From: Virgibacillus natechei
Lineage (GTDB): Bacteria; Bacillota; Bacilli; Bacillales; Amphibacillaceae
DNA: 64,000 nt
Assembly (NCBI RefSeq): GCF_026013645.1
Contig: NZ_CP110224.1
Coordinates: forward strand, 1,178,001-1,242,000
Direction of reading: 5' to 3'
In this document: positions 9,291 through 18,045 of the stretch, in pieces
How the letters are laid out: each line of letters starts with the position of its first letter
Numbering within the stretch: position 1 is the first letter of the stretch
Position numbers and translations under genes: made by a program
Notes under the pieces: model-generated
What the model was told of the DNA's origin: nothing
The model's input: only the letters and a program-made list of their open reading frames with translations
The model's database searches: none

Positions 9291-10751
9291 ATGAGTCAAA
9301 CAAAAGTAAAATCACTTCAAAACTATGTAGGTGGAAAATGGGTTGAAGCAGAATCGGATAAAACAGAAGCCGTATATAACCCAGCAACAGGAGAGGTTAT
9401 CGCACATGTGCCGATCTCGTCATTGGATGATGTGGATCAAGCGGTAAACGTTGCGACGGAAGCTTTTCAAACCTGGAAAGAAGTACCGGTTCCGAAACGG
9501 GCGCGTATTTTATTTAAATATCAACAATTACTCGTAGATCACTGGGATGAGCTAGCTGAAATTATAACCATCGAAAACGGAAAAAGCTTTAAAGAAGCAC
9601 AAGGGGAAGTCCAACGAGGTATTGAGAATGTTGAATTCGCTGCAGGCGCACCATCCTTAATGATGGGAGAACAATTGCCATCGATTGCTGAAGGCCTTGA
9701 ATCAGGTGTTTACCAGTATCCAATTGGGGTTATCGGCGGAATCACACCATTTAATTTTCCGATGATGGTGCCAGCTTGGATGTTCCCAATAGCCATTGCA
9801 ACTGGGAATACGTTCGTACTAAAACCATCCGAACGTACGCCATTACTTGCTAATCGTTTAGCTGAATTACTAGAAGAAGCGGGATTGCCTAAAGGTGTAT
9901 TCAACATTGTTCATGGTGCACATGATGTGGTGAATGGTCTGCTTGATCATAAAGATGTAGCAGCCATCTCATTTGTTGGTTCACAGCCTGTTGCTGAGTA
10001 TGTATACAAACGTGGAACAGATAACCTAAAACGTGTTCAAGCACTTTCAGGAGCGAAGAACCACTCTATCGTATTACGTGACGCAAATATGGATAATGCA
10101 ACAACGCAAATTCTTAATGCTGCTTTTGGCTCAGCTGGAGAACGTTGCATGGCAGCCTCTGTTGTTGCTGTTGAAGAATCCGTTGCGGATGAATTCATTG
10201 AGCAGCTTACACAAAAAACAAATGAAATTAAAATTGGCAACGGCCTGGACGAAGGTGTTTTCCTGGGACCAGTTATCCGCGATAATCATAAAGAACGTAC
10301 GTTAAATTATATTGAAACGGGAGAAAAAGAAGGAGCAAAACTCGTTCGTGATGGACGTAGTGATAAAGATGCTCAACGTGAAGGCTATTTCGTAGGGCCG
10401 ACTATTTTTGACCATGTAACAACTGAAATGAAAATTTGGCAGGATGAAATGTTCGCACCTATTCTATCTATTGCCCGAGTCCAGGATCTTGATTCTGCTG
10501 TTGAACTAACAAATCAATCGCGCTTTGCTAATGGGGCATGTATTTTTACAAATGATGGAGGCAGTGTCCGCAAGTTCCGTGAAACAATTGATGCGGGTAT
10601 GCTTGGTGTGAACATTGGTGTACCAGCACCAATGGCGTTCTTCCCGTTTTCTGGCTGGAAAGATTCCTTTTATGGGGATCTGCATGCAAATGGGAAAGAT
10701 GGACTTAACTTTTATACGCGGAAGAAAGTTGTTACTACGAGATGGGTTTGA
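9291..10751 (+). CDS. mmsA: CoA-acylating malonate/methylmalonate-semialdehyde dehydrogenase
   Basis: 486 residues of the MmsA/IolA branch of the ALDH superfamily. It oxidatively decarboxylates malonate semialdehyde to acetyl-CoA (or methylmalonate semialdehyde to propionyl-CoA) with NAD+ and CoA. The nucleophile Cys286 is in [10 protein letters not shown]. The branch-specific [22 protein letters not shown] (in place of the usual catalytic Glu loop) and the ending [12 protein letters not shown] are all present. GGAGG precedes the ATG. As last gene of the set it supplies the energy-yielding step of the inferred beta-alanine to acetyl-CoA route, and a terminator follows. Confidence 0.95.
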   Translation: MSQTKVKSLQNYVGGKWVEAESDKTEAVYNPATGEVIAHVPISSLDDVDQAVNVATEAFQTWKEVPVPKRARILFKYQQLLVDHWDELAEIITIENGKSFKEAQGEVQRGIENVEFAAGAPSLMMGEQLPSIAEGLESGVYQYPIGVIGGITPFNFPMMVPAWMFPIAIATGNTFVLKPSERTPLLANRLAELLEEAGLPKGVFNIVHGAHDVVNGLLDHKDVAAISFVGSQPVAEYVYKRGTDNLKRVQALSGAKNHSIVLRDANMDNATTQILNAAFGSAGERCMAASVVAVEESVADEFIEQLTQKTNEIKIGNGLDEGVFLGPVIRDNHKERTLNYIETGEKEGAKLVRDGRSDKDAQREGYFVGPTIFDHVTTEMKIWQDEMFAPILSIARVQDLDSAVELTNQSRFANGACIFTNDGGSVRKFRETIDAGMLGVNIGVPAPMAFFPFSGWKDSFYGDLHANGKDGLNFYTRKKVVTTRWV

Positions 10752-10811
10752 TCCTGCTTGATTCATAACAGGTTTATAGATTAGATAAAAAATAATGATT
10801 GCGATTTAATT

Positions 10812-10846
10812 AAACCTTGAAAGGGTATGCTCTTTCAAGGTTTTGT
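10812..10846 (+). terminator. Terminator of the transaminase operon (copy 1 of a repeated palindrome)
   Basis: Twelve-bp arms (AAACCTTGAAAG and complement) around an 8-base loop are followed by TTTTGTT. The hairpin and some 40 flanking bases recur at 11783-11822. Confidence 0.85.
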
Positions 10847-10949
10847 TAATTATATTAATATTTTTCTTTACCGTTTATCTATCCATGGAATTATCTCTAG
10901 CTATATTCACTTATTAGAAAACTCAACATTCGCCAAGCCGATGTTTTCA

Positions 10950-10978
10950 TTGACAGTATAAATAAATGAATTTATACT
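10950..10978 (+). promoter_or_regulatory. Sigma-A promoter of the antitoxin RNA
   Basis: TTGACA, 17 bases, then TATACT is an almost perfect vegetative promoter with no protein gene behind it. It points at the structured region ending in the terminator at 11064-11114, as expected for a constitutive small RNA. Confidence 0.75.
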
Positions 10979-10984
10979 ATACTT

Positions 10985-11112
10985 ATAAATAAGGTGCCGA
11001 GTAGCATCAACTACCCGGCACCGGCAACTACAACTGCATCAAAAGCAGTTGGCCGTGTTTACCAAAAAAGAAGTAACAGCGACCCTGGTTTAGGAGCGGT
11101 TACTTCTTTTTT
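10985..11112 (+). ncRNA. Putative antitoxin antisense RNA of a type I toxin-antitoxin locus
   Basis: A transcript of about 125 nt is predicted from the promoter at 10950-10978 to the T run near 11110. It contains three hairpins: GGTGCCG/CGGCACC at 10993-11022, CAACTGC/GCAGTTG at 11031-11051, and the terminator. Its 3' end is complementary to the last codons and terminator region of the toxin mRNA on the other strand (11090-11112). Overlap of convergent 3' ends is the arrangement known for txpA/ratA and bsrG/SR4. No protein frame is visible in it. Confidence 0.65.
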
Positions 11113-11114
11113 TT
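11064..11114. terminator. Bidirectional terminator shared by toxin and antitoxin RNAs
   Basis: Arms AAGAAGTAAC and GTTACTTCTT with A and T runs on the outside give a U-tailed hairpin on both strands. Confidence 0.8.
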
Positions 11115-11206
11115 AGGTAAACGACAATTGTCACTGTTAGAGTCAAGTTAGCAATTTCGAGTAACCCAAACTGAGCTAACAGACTTAGTGTTTCATATGT
11201 CGTCAT
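11090..11206 (-). CDS. Small hydrophobic toxin (putative holin-like, type I toxin-antitoxin)
   Basis: A 38-residue frame, below normal gene-finder cut-offs, starts at ATG 11206 with GGAGG 9 bases upstream. The protein opens MTTYETLSLLAQFG, has one membrane-spanning segment (about residues 7-30), and ends in a basic tail (LKKRSNRS). The MxTYExLSL start is the signature of the small "holin-like" toxins of the TxpA/BsrG/YonT type in Firmicutes, which insert in the membrane when over-expressed. Just upstream, CCTC/GAGG complementarity around 11219-11252 could mask the ribosome binding site, as in other type I toxin mRNAs. The overlapping antisense RNA would hold it silent. Confidence 0.8.
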   Translation of the reverse strand: MTTYETLSLLAQFGLLEIANLTLTVTIVVYLKKRSNRS

Positions 11207-11364
11207 TCCCTGCCACCTCCTCTCATGAGGACTTAAAAAAGAGGAAATGGCCAACCGCTCACAATACCTATGTAGTTGCTGATTTTATATTAACATACCT
11301 TTTCATAGATTAATAGCAATAAAGAATAAATGTTCTCAATATTATATAAATGTAACTACCAATA

Positions 11365-11523
11365 TTAAAAACCAGTCACCAACCACATGTCCCCAGCATT
11401 CTCTTCGATATTCACGCGTTTTAAATTCCTCACAGCCTGATTTAATCCTTCAGCAACAGACATGAATGAATCGTGATGTTCAATGCTAATCACATAGCCA
11501 TAACCATACGTCCTGAGCGCACT
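11365..11523 (-). pseudogene. Sugar-phosphate isomerase/epimerase family, C-terminal remnant
   Basis: About 50 minus-strand codons read LRTYGYGYVISIEHHDSFM and EGLNQAVRNLKRV, the C-terminal strand and helix of xylose-isomerase-like TIM-barrel epimerases (IolE/IolI type; the usual text is YDYVISIEHEDS). The preceding 230 or so residues are absent: upstream on this strand the sequence is occupied by a different gene. It is a decayed end piece, probably from a larger sugar or inositol catabolic gene set. Confidence 0.65.
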
Positions 11524-11548
11524 AATAGTATAGAAGGTGAGTGAAGAC

Positions 11549-11725
11549 ATGATGCAACGGAATATAGAAAAATTTGATGATGCATTTCCTAACAGTGTAT
11601 TTGCAATTCCATCTGCCCCTGAAGATCACTGTGTAAAAGTTGGCGCTATGATAGGATATTGCCGTGCAAACGGGGTAAAACTGCAGGATTTAACTGATGA
11701 AGAAAAGGAACAGTTTATTCGATAA
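11549..11725 (+). CDS. Hypothetical 58-residue protein
   Basis: ATG 11549 follows AAGGTGA by 8 bases; an in-frame GTG at 11537 is less likely. The product begins MMQRNIEKFDDAFPN, is acidic and soluble, and contains one Cys-rich-looking stretch (DHCVKVGAMIGYCRANG). I do not recognise it. It lies between decayed genes and could itself be a surviving piece of a longer protein. Confidence 0.45.
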   Translation: MMQRNIEKFDDAFPNSVFAIPSAPEDHCVKVGAMIGYCRANGVKLQDLTDEEKEQFIR

Positions 11726-11782
11726 GTGCTACTGTATAGGTGTTACACATTATAAGAGTTATAGATAAAATAAAATGATTCT

Positions 11783-11822
11783 AACAAAACCTTGAAAGGG
11801 TATACCCTTTCAAGGTTTTGTT
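11783..11822. terminator. Perfect palindromic terminator (copy 2)
   Basis: A perfect 40-bp palindrome (left arm AACAAAACCTTGAAAGGGTA) with T-rich flanks on both sides. It shares CCTTGAAAGGGTA and TTTCAAGGTTTTGTTAAT with the terminator at 10812. It could stop the small plus-strand gene and the convergent LysR gene. Confidence 0.8.
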
Positions 11823-11877
11823 AATTAGTATTCTTCTTTCCAAGCTTCGTACGCCTTATCCAAGCCTATATAATATT

Positions 11878-12762
11878 TTAAACCGTAAACGATTCCGACA
11901 TGGTGATAAATTCACGTACAGCGAACGGCAAGTAGGTGTTCTTTCTCCAGATCATGCCTAACTCCAAATTAACAACAGGTCTGTTAAAAGGAATGGTGAT
12001 AATTTCTTCATTGTTAATCTGGTCGCAGATTTTACTCGGTAATAAAGCAACACCTAACTTTGCTTCAACCATCTCAACCATAAAGTCTTTTTGCGAGCTT
12101 TCACAGACGATATTTGGATAAAAACCATGTTTTTCGCAAGTGTCAATAATACTGTCGTGTAAAGAGAAATCATTCCGGTACAAAATAAATGCCTCTTTTT
12201 TAATATGTGAAAAGTCGATTGTTCCTTTTATAGCCAAGGGATTGTCTTTTTGTACAATTAGCATTAACGGATCCTTTAATAGTTTAACAGTTTCAAAGTT
12301 ACCTTTTTGAATGGGTACATTACAAACTAAACCAATGTCAAGTGTTCCTTCATCAACGCCATCTTTGATTTTGTTACTGCCAACTTCAGTTAAGATCAAT
12401 TCAATGGAAGGATAGGCTTCTTTATATTGGCTGATTAATTTTGAAAAAAATGCAGCGCCAATAATCGGGGGGATTCCAATTTTAATTTCGCCTTTTTTTA
12501 AATCAATGACATCATTAAGTTCAGATGTTAAATTCTCAAACGCATACAGGACATGTTTCGCATTTGTTAAAAGGGCTTGGCCTGCATCCGTTAGATCCAA
12601 TTGATTAGCCCCTCTATAAAAAAGCGGAGCACCGAGCTCGGTCTCCAGGTTTTTAATTGTTTTGCTTAATGATGGCTGGGAAATATGAAGGATGGATGCT
12701 GCTCTTGTAAAGTTCAACTGCTTCGCAACTTCTGCAAAATATTCAATCTGCCTTATGTCCAT
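11878..12762 (-). CDS. LysR-family transcriptional regulator
   Basis: 294 residues. The N-terminal winged helix-turn-helix (about 1-60, IRQIEYFAEVAKQLNFTRAA and ISQPSLSKTIKNLE) is followed by a periplasmic-binding-like effector domain from about residue 90 (KIGIPPIIG). ATG 12762 is chosen over GTG 12771 because GAGGG is 8 bases before it, whereas it abuts the GTG. It is divergent from malate synthase G, so it is a likely regulator of that gene; the effector (glycolate/glyoxylate or an organic acid) is inference. The CidR/CynR-like subgroup is the closest by eye. Confidence 0.93.
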   Translation of the reverse strand: MDIRQIEYFAEVAKQLNFTRAASILHISQPSLSKTIKNLETELGAPLFYRGANQLDLTDAGQALLTNAKHVLYAFENLTSELNDVIDLKKGEIKIGIPPIIGAAFFSKLISQYKEAYPSIELILTEVGSNKIKDGVDEGTLDIGLVCNVPIQKGNFETVKLLKDPLMLIVQKDNPLAIKGTIDFSHIKKEAFILYRNDFSLHDSIIDTCEKHGFYPNIVCESSQKDFMVEMVEAKLGVALLPSKICDQINNEEIITIPFNRPVVNLELGMIWRKNTYLPFAVREFITMSESFTV

Positions 12763-12805
12763 GATAGGCACCCTCTCAAGCCAATAATGTGTAATTGTGC
12801 CTTAT

Positions 12806-12821
12806 TATACTACAAGGTATA
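12806..12821. promoter_or_regulatory. Candidate LysR operator
   Basis: TATAC-N6-GTATA lies between the divergent LysR and glcB genes. An inverted repeat with a T-N11-A frame at this position is what LysR proteins usually bind. The assignment is tentative. Confidence 0.35.
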
Positions 12822-12918
12822 GCCAAAAGGAATAACGTTCATGCAAAAAATGTATTTATGTTTCTAAGCTACTCTGTAATAGAATAGGAGTAGAATGAAG
12901 GAAGTGGAGGTATGACGA

Positions 12919-15096
12919 ATGGTGGATTACGTGAAAAAGGGCAGTATTCAGGTTGCAAAAGAGCTTTATGACTTCGTTAATTTGGAGGCACTACCGGAAA
13001 CAGGTCTTGACATCGAAACGTTTTGGGCGGATTTTGGGAAGCTTGTCTCCGATTTGGCTCCGAAAAATAAAGATTTGTTAGTGAAACGCGATGAATTTCA
13101 AAAGCAAATTGATGCTTGGCATAAAGAAAACAATGTATTTGATTATCATGAGTACAAGGCATTTTTGGAGCGCATTGGCTATTTAGAGCCTCAGGTAGAA
13201 GATTTTAGCATTACAACAGAAAATATTGACGACGTCATTACACGTCAAGCTGGGCCACAGCTTGTTGTACCGATTGATAATTCGCGCTATACGATCAATG
13301 CTGCTAACGCACGCTGGGGCTCACTTTATGATGCATTATACGGAACGGATGCAATTAGTGAAGAAGGCGGCGCCGAGAAGAAAGATTCATACAACCCTGT
13401 ACGCGGCGACAAAGTCATTGCATTTGCAAAAAACTTCCTTGATGAACATGCACCGCTTAAGGTTTCATCACATACAGAAGCAAAAAAATATACAATCGTT
13501 AAGGGGAAATTAGAAGTCGTACTTAAAAACGGCGACACAACGGAGCTTAATGATGCTTCTAAATTTTCCGGCTACCAGGGGCAAGCGGAAGAGCCCAGTG
13601 CTGTCTTGCTGAAAAATAACGGCTTACATTTTGAAATTCAATTCGATCGAAATCATTCGATTGGAAAAACGGACGAAGCGGGCGTGAAGGATATTTACTT
13701 AGAGTCTGCAACTTCCTCCATTATGGACTGTGAAGATTCCATTGCAGCTGTAGACGCCGAGGATAAAACCCTCGTATACCGCAACTGGCTAGGCCTGAAC
13801 AGAGGGGATTTAACATCTGTATTCACAAAAGGCGGAAAAGGTGTGACACGTACATTAAACCCTGACCGCACTTACACAGGCCCGAACGGCGAAGAAGTCA
13901 TACTATCCGGTCGTGTGCTTATGTTTATCCGTAATGTTGGTCACTTAATGACAAACAATGCGATTCTGGATGAAAGTGGACAGGAAGTTCCTGAGGGTAT
14001 GATGGATGGTGTGTTTACAAGCTTGATGGCTAAACACGGTCTCCTAGGAAACGGCCCATTGCAAAATTCGAAGGAAGGTTCTGTTTATATTGTTAAGCCG
14101 AAAATGCATGGTTCAAAAGAAGCTGCTTTCGCAAATGAATTATTTAACCGTGTAGAAGATATGCTTGATATGAAGCGCAATACACTCAAAATAGGGTTAA
14201 TGGATGAAGAACGCCGTACCAGCTTGAATTTGAAAAATAGTATTCATGAGGTAAAAGAAAGAATTGTTTTCATTAATACAGGCTTCTTAGACCGTACAGG
14301 TGATGAAATCCATACATCAATGGAAGCAGGCCCAATGATCCGTAAAGGTGAAATGAAATCATCCACTTGGCTGAATGCCTATGAGAAAAATAACGTACGT
14401 GTTGGCTTAGCTGCTGGTTTAAAAGGGAAAGCGCAAATAGGTAAAGGAATGTGGGCTATGCCAGATTTGATGGATGCTATGCTTAAGCAAAAGAGAGGGC
14501 ATTTACAGGCAGGTGGGAACACAGCTTGGGTTCCATCACCAACGGCAGCGACATTGCATGCCCTTCACTACCATGAAATTGATGTAAGAAAAGTACAAGT
14601 GGAGCTAGCAAAGGAAGTAAAAGATTACCGTGATGAAATTTTGCAAATTCCAGTAGTAGAAAATCCAATCTGGTCAGCAGAGGAAATACAGGAGGAGCTT
14701 GATAACAGTGCACAGACATTGCTTGGATACGTTGTTCGTTGGGTCGATCATGGTATCGGCTGTTCCAAAGTTCCTGATATTAACAATGTTGCGCTTATGG
14801 AAGACCGGGCAACATTGCGCATTTCCAGCCAAATGATTACAAACTGGCTGCACCATGATATTTGTACAGAGGAGCAAACATTAAATACGTTGAAGCGCAT
14901 GGCCAAAATTGTTGACGAACAAAATGCAGGAGATGCATTATACCGTCCAATGACGCCTAACTTCGATGAATCGATCGCATTCCAAGCGGCTTGCGACCTT
15001 GTATTTAAAGGAAAAGATCAACCAAGTGGCTACACGGAGCCAATTCTTCACCGTCGTCGTCTTGAAGCGAAAGAAAGTAAGCATGTTATAGAATAG
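12919..15096 (+). CDS. glcB: Malate synthase G
   Basis: 725 residues, the normal length of the monomeric G form. It condenses glyoxylate and acetyl-CoA to malate. Family landmarks include [16 protein letters not shown] (metal and catalytic acid region, about residue 270), [18 protein letters not shown] and the C-terminal [16 protein letters not shown] ends 8 bases before the ATG. No isocitrate lyase gene is beside it; it is divergent from a LysR gene. That suggests use with glyoxylate made from glycolate or from degradation of small C2/C4 compounds rather than a classical aceBA operon. Confidence 0.96.
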   Translation: MVDYVKKGSIQVAKELYDFVNLEALPETGLDIETFWADFGKLVSDLAPKNKDLLVKRDEFQKQIDAWHKENNVFDYHEYKAFLERIGYLEPQVEDFSITTENIDDVITRQAGPQLVVPIDNSRYTINAANARWGSLYDALYGTDAISEEGGAEKKDSYNPVRGDKVIAFAKNFLDEHAPLKVSSHTEAKKYTIVKGKLEVVLKNGDTTELNDASKFSGYQGQAEEPSAVLLKNNGLHFEIQFDRNHSIGKTDEAGVKDIYLESATSSIMDCEDSIAAVDAEDKTLVYRNWLGLNRGDLTSVFTKGGKGVTRTLNPDRTYTGPNGEEVILSGRVLMFIRNVGHLMTNNAILDESGQEVPEGMMDGVFTSLMAKHGLLGNGPLQNSKEGSVYIVKPKMHGSKEAAFANELFNRVEDMLDMKRNTLKIGLMDEERRTSLNLKNSIHEVKERIVFINTGFLDRTGDEIHTSMEAGPMIRKGEMKSSTWLNAYEKNNVRVGLAAGLKGKAQIGKGMWAMPDLMDAMLKQKRGHLQAGGNTAWVPSPTAATLHALHYHEIDVRKVQVELAKEVKDYRDEILQIPVVENPIWSAEEIQEELDNSAQTLLGYVVRWVDHGIGCSKVPDINNVALMEDRATLRISSQMITNWLHHDICTEEQTLNTLKRMAKIVDEQNAGDALYRPMTPNFDESIAFQAACDLVFKGKDQPSGYTEPILHRRRLEAKESKHVIE

Positions 15097-15103
15097 AGAT
15101 AGG

Positions 15104-15130
15104 GGGAGGTGATTATATCACCCTCCATAG
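15104..15130 (+). terminator. Hairpin after glcB
   Basis: GGAGGTGAT pairs with ATCACCCTCC with a single bulge, 8 bases after the glcB stop. It lacks a T run, so termination is possible but weak. Confidence 0.35.
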
Positions 15131-15223
15131 GAGTCGGTAGGGGAATGTTGCTTTAGAAGGTATTCAGTCCGATACCGCACCTATAAATAATGACGTAATA
15201 ATATTTCAAATGGGCTTGCTATA

Positions 15224-15254
15224 TTGACATTTTCACGTATATAAGGTATATAAT
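15224..15254 (+). promoter_or_regulatory. Sigma-A promoter before the abiF-type RNA
   Basis: TTGACA and TATAAT, both perfect boxes, with a long 19-base spacer. They are placed to start RNA near 15261, just at the small structured element. Confidence 0.6.
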
Positions 15255-15260
15255 AGTTAA

Positions 15261-15311
15261 CAGAACTCACCACGCCTCTCACAGAAGCGGACACGGTGGG
15301 TCTTTTTTATT
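15261..15311 (+). ncRNA. Small structured RNA resembling the abiF RNA motif
   Basis: About 50 nt run from the promoter start to a TCTTTTTTA tail. The outer stem CTCACC/GGTGGG encloses ACGCC...AAGCGG, where a second pairing or pseudoknot is possible. It directly precedes a truncated Abi_2 (AbiD/AbiF family) gene. A conserved small RNA of this size upstream of abiF genes has been described from comparative genomics. Identification rests on position, size and general shape, not on a covariance-model hit. Confidence 0.45.
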
Positions 15312-15328
15312 TCTAGGGGGAATTTGGG

Positions 15329-15487
15329 ATGGAAAAAGATATCCATATAAAAAAGCCGACTACATTTTCTGAACAAATTGAATTAATTAAATTGAGAAAT
15401 CTTAAAATGGAAGATTCTGCATTTGTGGAAGAAACGTTGAAGAGAATTAATTATTACAGACTCTCTTCATACTATGCTCATCATTAA
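15329..15487 (+). pseudogene. Abi_2 (AbiD/AbiF-like) abortive-infection gene, N-terminal stub
   Basis: 52 codons from ATG 15329. The text KPTTFSEQIELIKLRNLKM and ETLKRINYYRLSSYY is the conserved N-terminal helix pair of the Abi_2 family (usually FLxxINYYRLSAYW), whose full proteins are about 300 residues. The frame stops at once after it, and no further Abi sequence follows in any frame. It is a broken phage-defence gene that still keeps its RNA leader and promoter. Confidence 0.7.
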
Positions 15488-15559
15488 AAAAGATAATGTA
15501 TTGAAGGTACAACATCTAATTAGTTATTAGCTATACATGAGGTGGAAAAGTCAAATAAA

Positions 15560-15805
15560 ACTTAAAATAAGAATATCGTTTTCCAACTTGCAATAGGCAA
15601 GAGTAGTATTGCGCCACCAGCCATTGGTGCGATCATTGACGCAACAGCATTGATGACCATTAAAAGCGAGAAAAATTTCGTAAGCTCTTTGCCGCTAAAC
15701 ACATCACGTACAACGGCACGAGAAAGAACAACCCCTGCAGCGGCGGTGAAACCCTATAAAAAACGTGCTGCAATCAATATTGTAATGTTTGGTGCAAATG
15801 CGCAA
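15560..15805 (-). pseudogene. Bcr/CflA-type drug MFS transporter, internal fragment
   Basis: Minus-strand sequence reads APNITILIAARFL, stop, GFTAAAGVVLSRAVVRDVF, then ELTKFFSLLMVINAVASM, APMAGGAILLLPIASW and KTIFLF before another stop. This is transmembrane segments 3-6 of a Bcr/CflA multidrug exporter (the family text is RFLQGFTAAAG). The start and the last six helices are absent, and a Gln codon has become TAG. Its upstream end runs directly into the bile-acid-symporter pseudogene, so the two form a chimaeric relic. Confidence 0.75.
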
Positions 15806-16716
15806 AGAAGAGACGATGGCAAGGACAGATAATTCAATCAAAGGTCCAATACCAAGGCCAGAGCAATGAGAGGCTGATCCGGGAATGCTGTTCCAGCTAT
15901 AGCCACTTCAACTGGTGAGTTTCTGGCAACAATCGTCAAATTTAAACTAACCGAATCTTCATAAGAAAACTTTAAAAACCTACTAACCAGACACCCTATC
16001 ACATAATTAATAACAAAAAACAGCAAAATTGGTATCATTAAAATGTAAATGACTCCTACGTTTTCAAGTAAGTAAGAACCTTGGGAAGCAAACATTGCCA
16101 TAATGGTCAATGCTAAAAGAAAATCTGAGCATTTGCGAAAAAGGGAATAACTTTGTTGATTAAAACAGAATCTTTTCTTCTAAATAGGTATCGTGTAAGG
16201 TGCGCAAGTATGAAAGGAATAACCAACACAATCAAGACACTCTCTATAAGCGTTGTTATAGCTATCGTTTCAATGGTTCCAACAAAAAGTACTACATATA
16301 CTGGCAGAAGCACTACTTGTAGAATTAAATTAATCGGTAAAATCGATACATTTCCTTTTGCTATGCCAGTAAACACGTGATACCAATCTGTACAGGGTGT
16401 CACCATAAGCATGATAAAACCAATCCATAAAGCTGAATGATCAGATAATAATACGGCTCCTAAGCCCCAAGCTAACAATGGTGTCCATATAAAATTAATG
16501 ATGGTTGCTGGATCCGAGGAATTTAATATTGGAAAGAAGAGCCTTATTTAATCGTTGCAAGGGGATCGTTAAAAATAGTCCATATAGCATCATGAATAGA
16601 AACGGAATAACGAGAGTCTCCGCATATTGTTCAATTAGGTCTACTTGTCCTAATGAAAGACCTTAACCAACAGCAAATAGTATGATGAAAGCTTGTAGTT
16701 TCTCTATTGTTCCCAT
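15800..16716 (-). pseudogene. Bile acid:Na+ symporter / Acr3-like arsenite transporter, multiply disrupted
   Basis: From ATG 16716 the minus strand encodes a BASS/Acr3-like membrane protein in pieces. MGTIEKLQAFIILFAVG is followed by a TAA stop. Next come LSLGQVDLIEQYAETLVIPFLF, a frameshift near 16500, LLAWGLGAVLLSD and MVTPCTDWYHVFTGIAKGN. After another shift near 16110 come NLTIVARNSPVEVAIAGTAFPDQPL, and a further shift near 15840. The intact protein would be about 320 residues with ten membrane helices. The TPCTDW and ARNSPV motifs are typical of arsenical-resistance-type members. At least four lesions make it non-functional. Confidence 0.78.
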
Positions 16717-16805
16717 AAATGAATCTCTTTTCTCTTGAAAATTAGTTGTTTACACCTAACCTCCTACAGACGAGTATAATACAATCCATTAATTATTGCT
16801 TTTAA

Positions 16806-16930
16806 GAGGATGTTCAAAAAGGTTCGGAAACAACGACCTTTTGCTAAAACCGCCCAAATCCTGTGGGCAACGCAGAAGTAACCACAACACGCGTAAACTC
16901 GTTGGCTTGCTTTTCTGTTGTGTTTAATAA
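16806..16930 (+). repeat. Dispersed repeat, partial copy (TGTTCAAAAAG family)
   Basis: It begins GAGGATGTTCAAAAAG. It also shares CTAAAACCGCCCA, TGTGGGCAACG and TCGTTGGCTTGCTTTTC with the full element at 53985-54303, but in rearranged order and without the right terminal repeat. No gene is visible. Confidence 0.65.
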
Positions 16931-16935
16931 CGGTA

Positions 16936-16966
16936 CAAATAAAAATCCGAATCGTATCTGATTCGG
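16936..16966 (-). terminator. Terminator of the Cof-type HAD gene
   Basis: On the minus strand CCGAATC-N6-GATTCGG is followed by ATTTTTATTT. Confidence 0.75.
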
Positions 16967-17025
16967 TAAGGTTTCACTATATAATTAATGCACACGTTCC
17001 ATATCCCTATCCTTTGCCTCACGCT

Positions 17026-17814
17026 TTATACAGCAAAAGAATTCACGAGGTAGCGCTCAATAAAGTCAGCTAAGCCGTCGGATTCATGATGCCCTGTAAC
17101 AAAATCAGCTGCGTTTTTGACCGTTGAATCAGCGTTGGCCATGGCGACTCCAGTTCCGGAATTACGAAGCATTTGTATATCGTTTGGACCATCTCCTACT
17201 GTGATTACTTCGGATGGGTCTATTTCATAAGCTCGAAGTAATGTTATAATGGCTGACCATTTTGAAACCCCATGAGCGACCAGTTCAAATCCATCACTCC
17301 AATCAATAACAGCTGCTTCTTCTTTAAACAAATTCGACAGTTGCGAGCTAGGAGCACCTGTCCGAATACTGTATTTTAGCACATCCTGATAATCCACATT
17401 TCTCAAATTCCCTATATAACATGGCGGGACTCTGCCTTCTCTTGTCCATTCAGCTATTTCTGTAGTCATCCGGTTGCAATATAGGCCAGTAGCAGTGTGT
17501 ACAAAAACGTTGTAGGAACTTTCTTCAGTTACTTGGTGAAATCGTTCCTCATCCAACATGACTGGTTTAATCTGAATCGCTCTTCCTGTTCGGCCATCAT
17601 GAATGGAGGCTCCGTTTAAACAAATCATCGGTGTTTGCAATTTAAGCGCTCTGTGGTAAGGGGCTGTTATTTCGTATTGACGCCCGGTCGCAAGAAAAAC
17701 CTTAATCCCTTGATTGATAAGCCTATCAATCGCTTCTGCATTACGCTGGGAAATCTCGTTCGAAGATGTTAGCAGTGTTCCGTCCATGTCAATAAATATC
17801 GCACGTGTATTCAT
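17026..17814 (-). CDS. Cof-type HAD-superfamily sugar/flavin phosphatase
   Basis: 262 residues from ATG 17814, which follows AAGGAGG by 9 bases; the longer in-frame start 42 bases upstream lacks a ribosome binding site. Motif I is FIDMDGTLLTS (nucleophile Asp and acid Asp), motif III contains KWSA, and motif IV is VGDGPNDIQML. The type IIB (Cof) cap lies between residues of about 85 and 190. Members dephosphorylate small phosphorylated sugars or nucleotides in the cytoplasm; substrate ranges are broad, so no specific one is assigned. It stands alone, with its own terminator downstream. Confidence 0.93.
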   Translation of the reverse strand: MNTRAIFIDMDGTLLTSSNEISQRNAEAIDRLINQGIKVFLATGRQYEITAPYHRALKLQTPMICLNGASIHDGRTGRAIQIKPVMLDEERFHQVTEESSYNVFVHTATGLYCNRMTTEIAEWTREGRVPPCYIGNLRNVDYQDVLKYSIRTGAPSSQLSNLFKEEAAVIDWSDGFELVAHGVSKWSAIITLLRAYEIDPSEVITVGDGPNDIQMLRNSGTGVAMANADSTVKNAADFVTGHHESDGLADFIERYLVNSFAV

Positions 17815-18045
17815 TTTTATTTTTCCTCCTTTTCTTTGATACATACATTGTATCATCTGAATGTAAAGGCAACGTTAACGGACTGTATTTTTCACATTAA
17901 GTTTGTAATCAGGGGATTTTCTCTCTTTTCAGTAGTTTTTATCAGGTGGCAATTTGGGACCCGTGGTTAATAGTGTAATGCTAAACTTCCTAAAATAAGC
18001 GGTCAATCCCTTGTTGCAGAAGAATTCCGCGTAGCAGGGTACATA

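Noticed and set aside
11824..11900. Minus-strand tail reading YYIGLDKAYEAWKEEY before a stop, downstream of the LysR gene
   Set aside because: It looks coding but is out of frame with the LysR gene, has no start and is too short to assign. It could be another remnant of the island, but support is insufficient.
15650..15832. 60-codon plus-strand frame
   Set aside because: It is antisense to the MFS pseudogene fragment, whose minus-strand text is unmistakable.
16153..16380. 75-codon plus-strand frame
   Set aside because: Antisense to the bile-acid-symporter pseudogene; no start signals.
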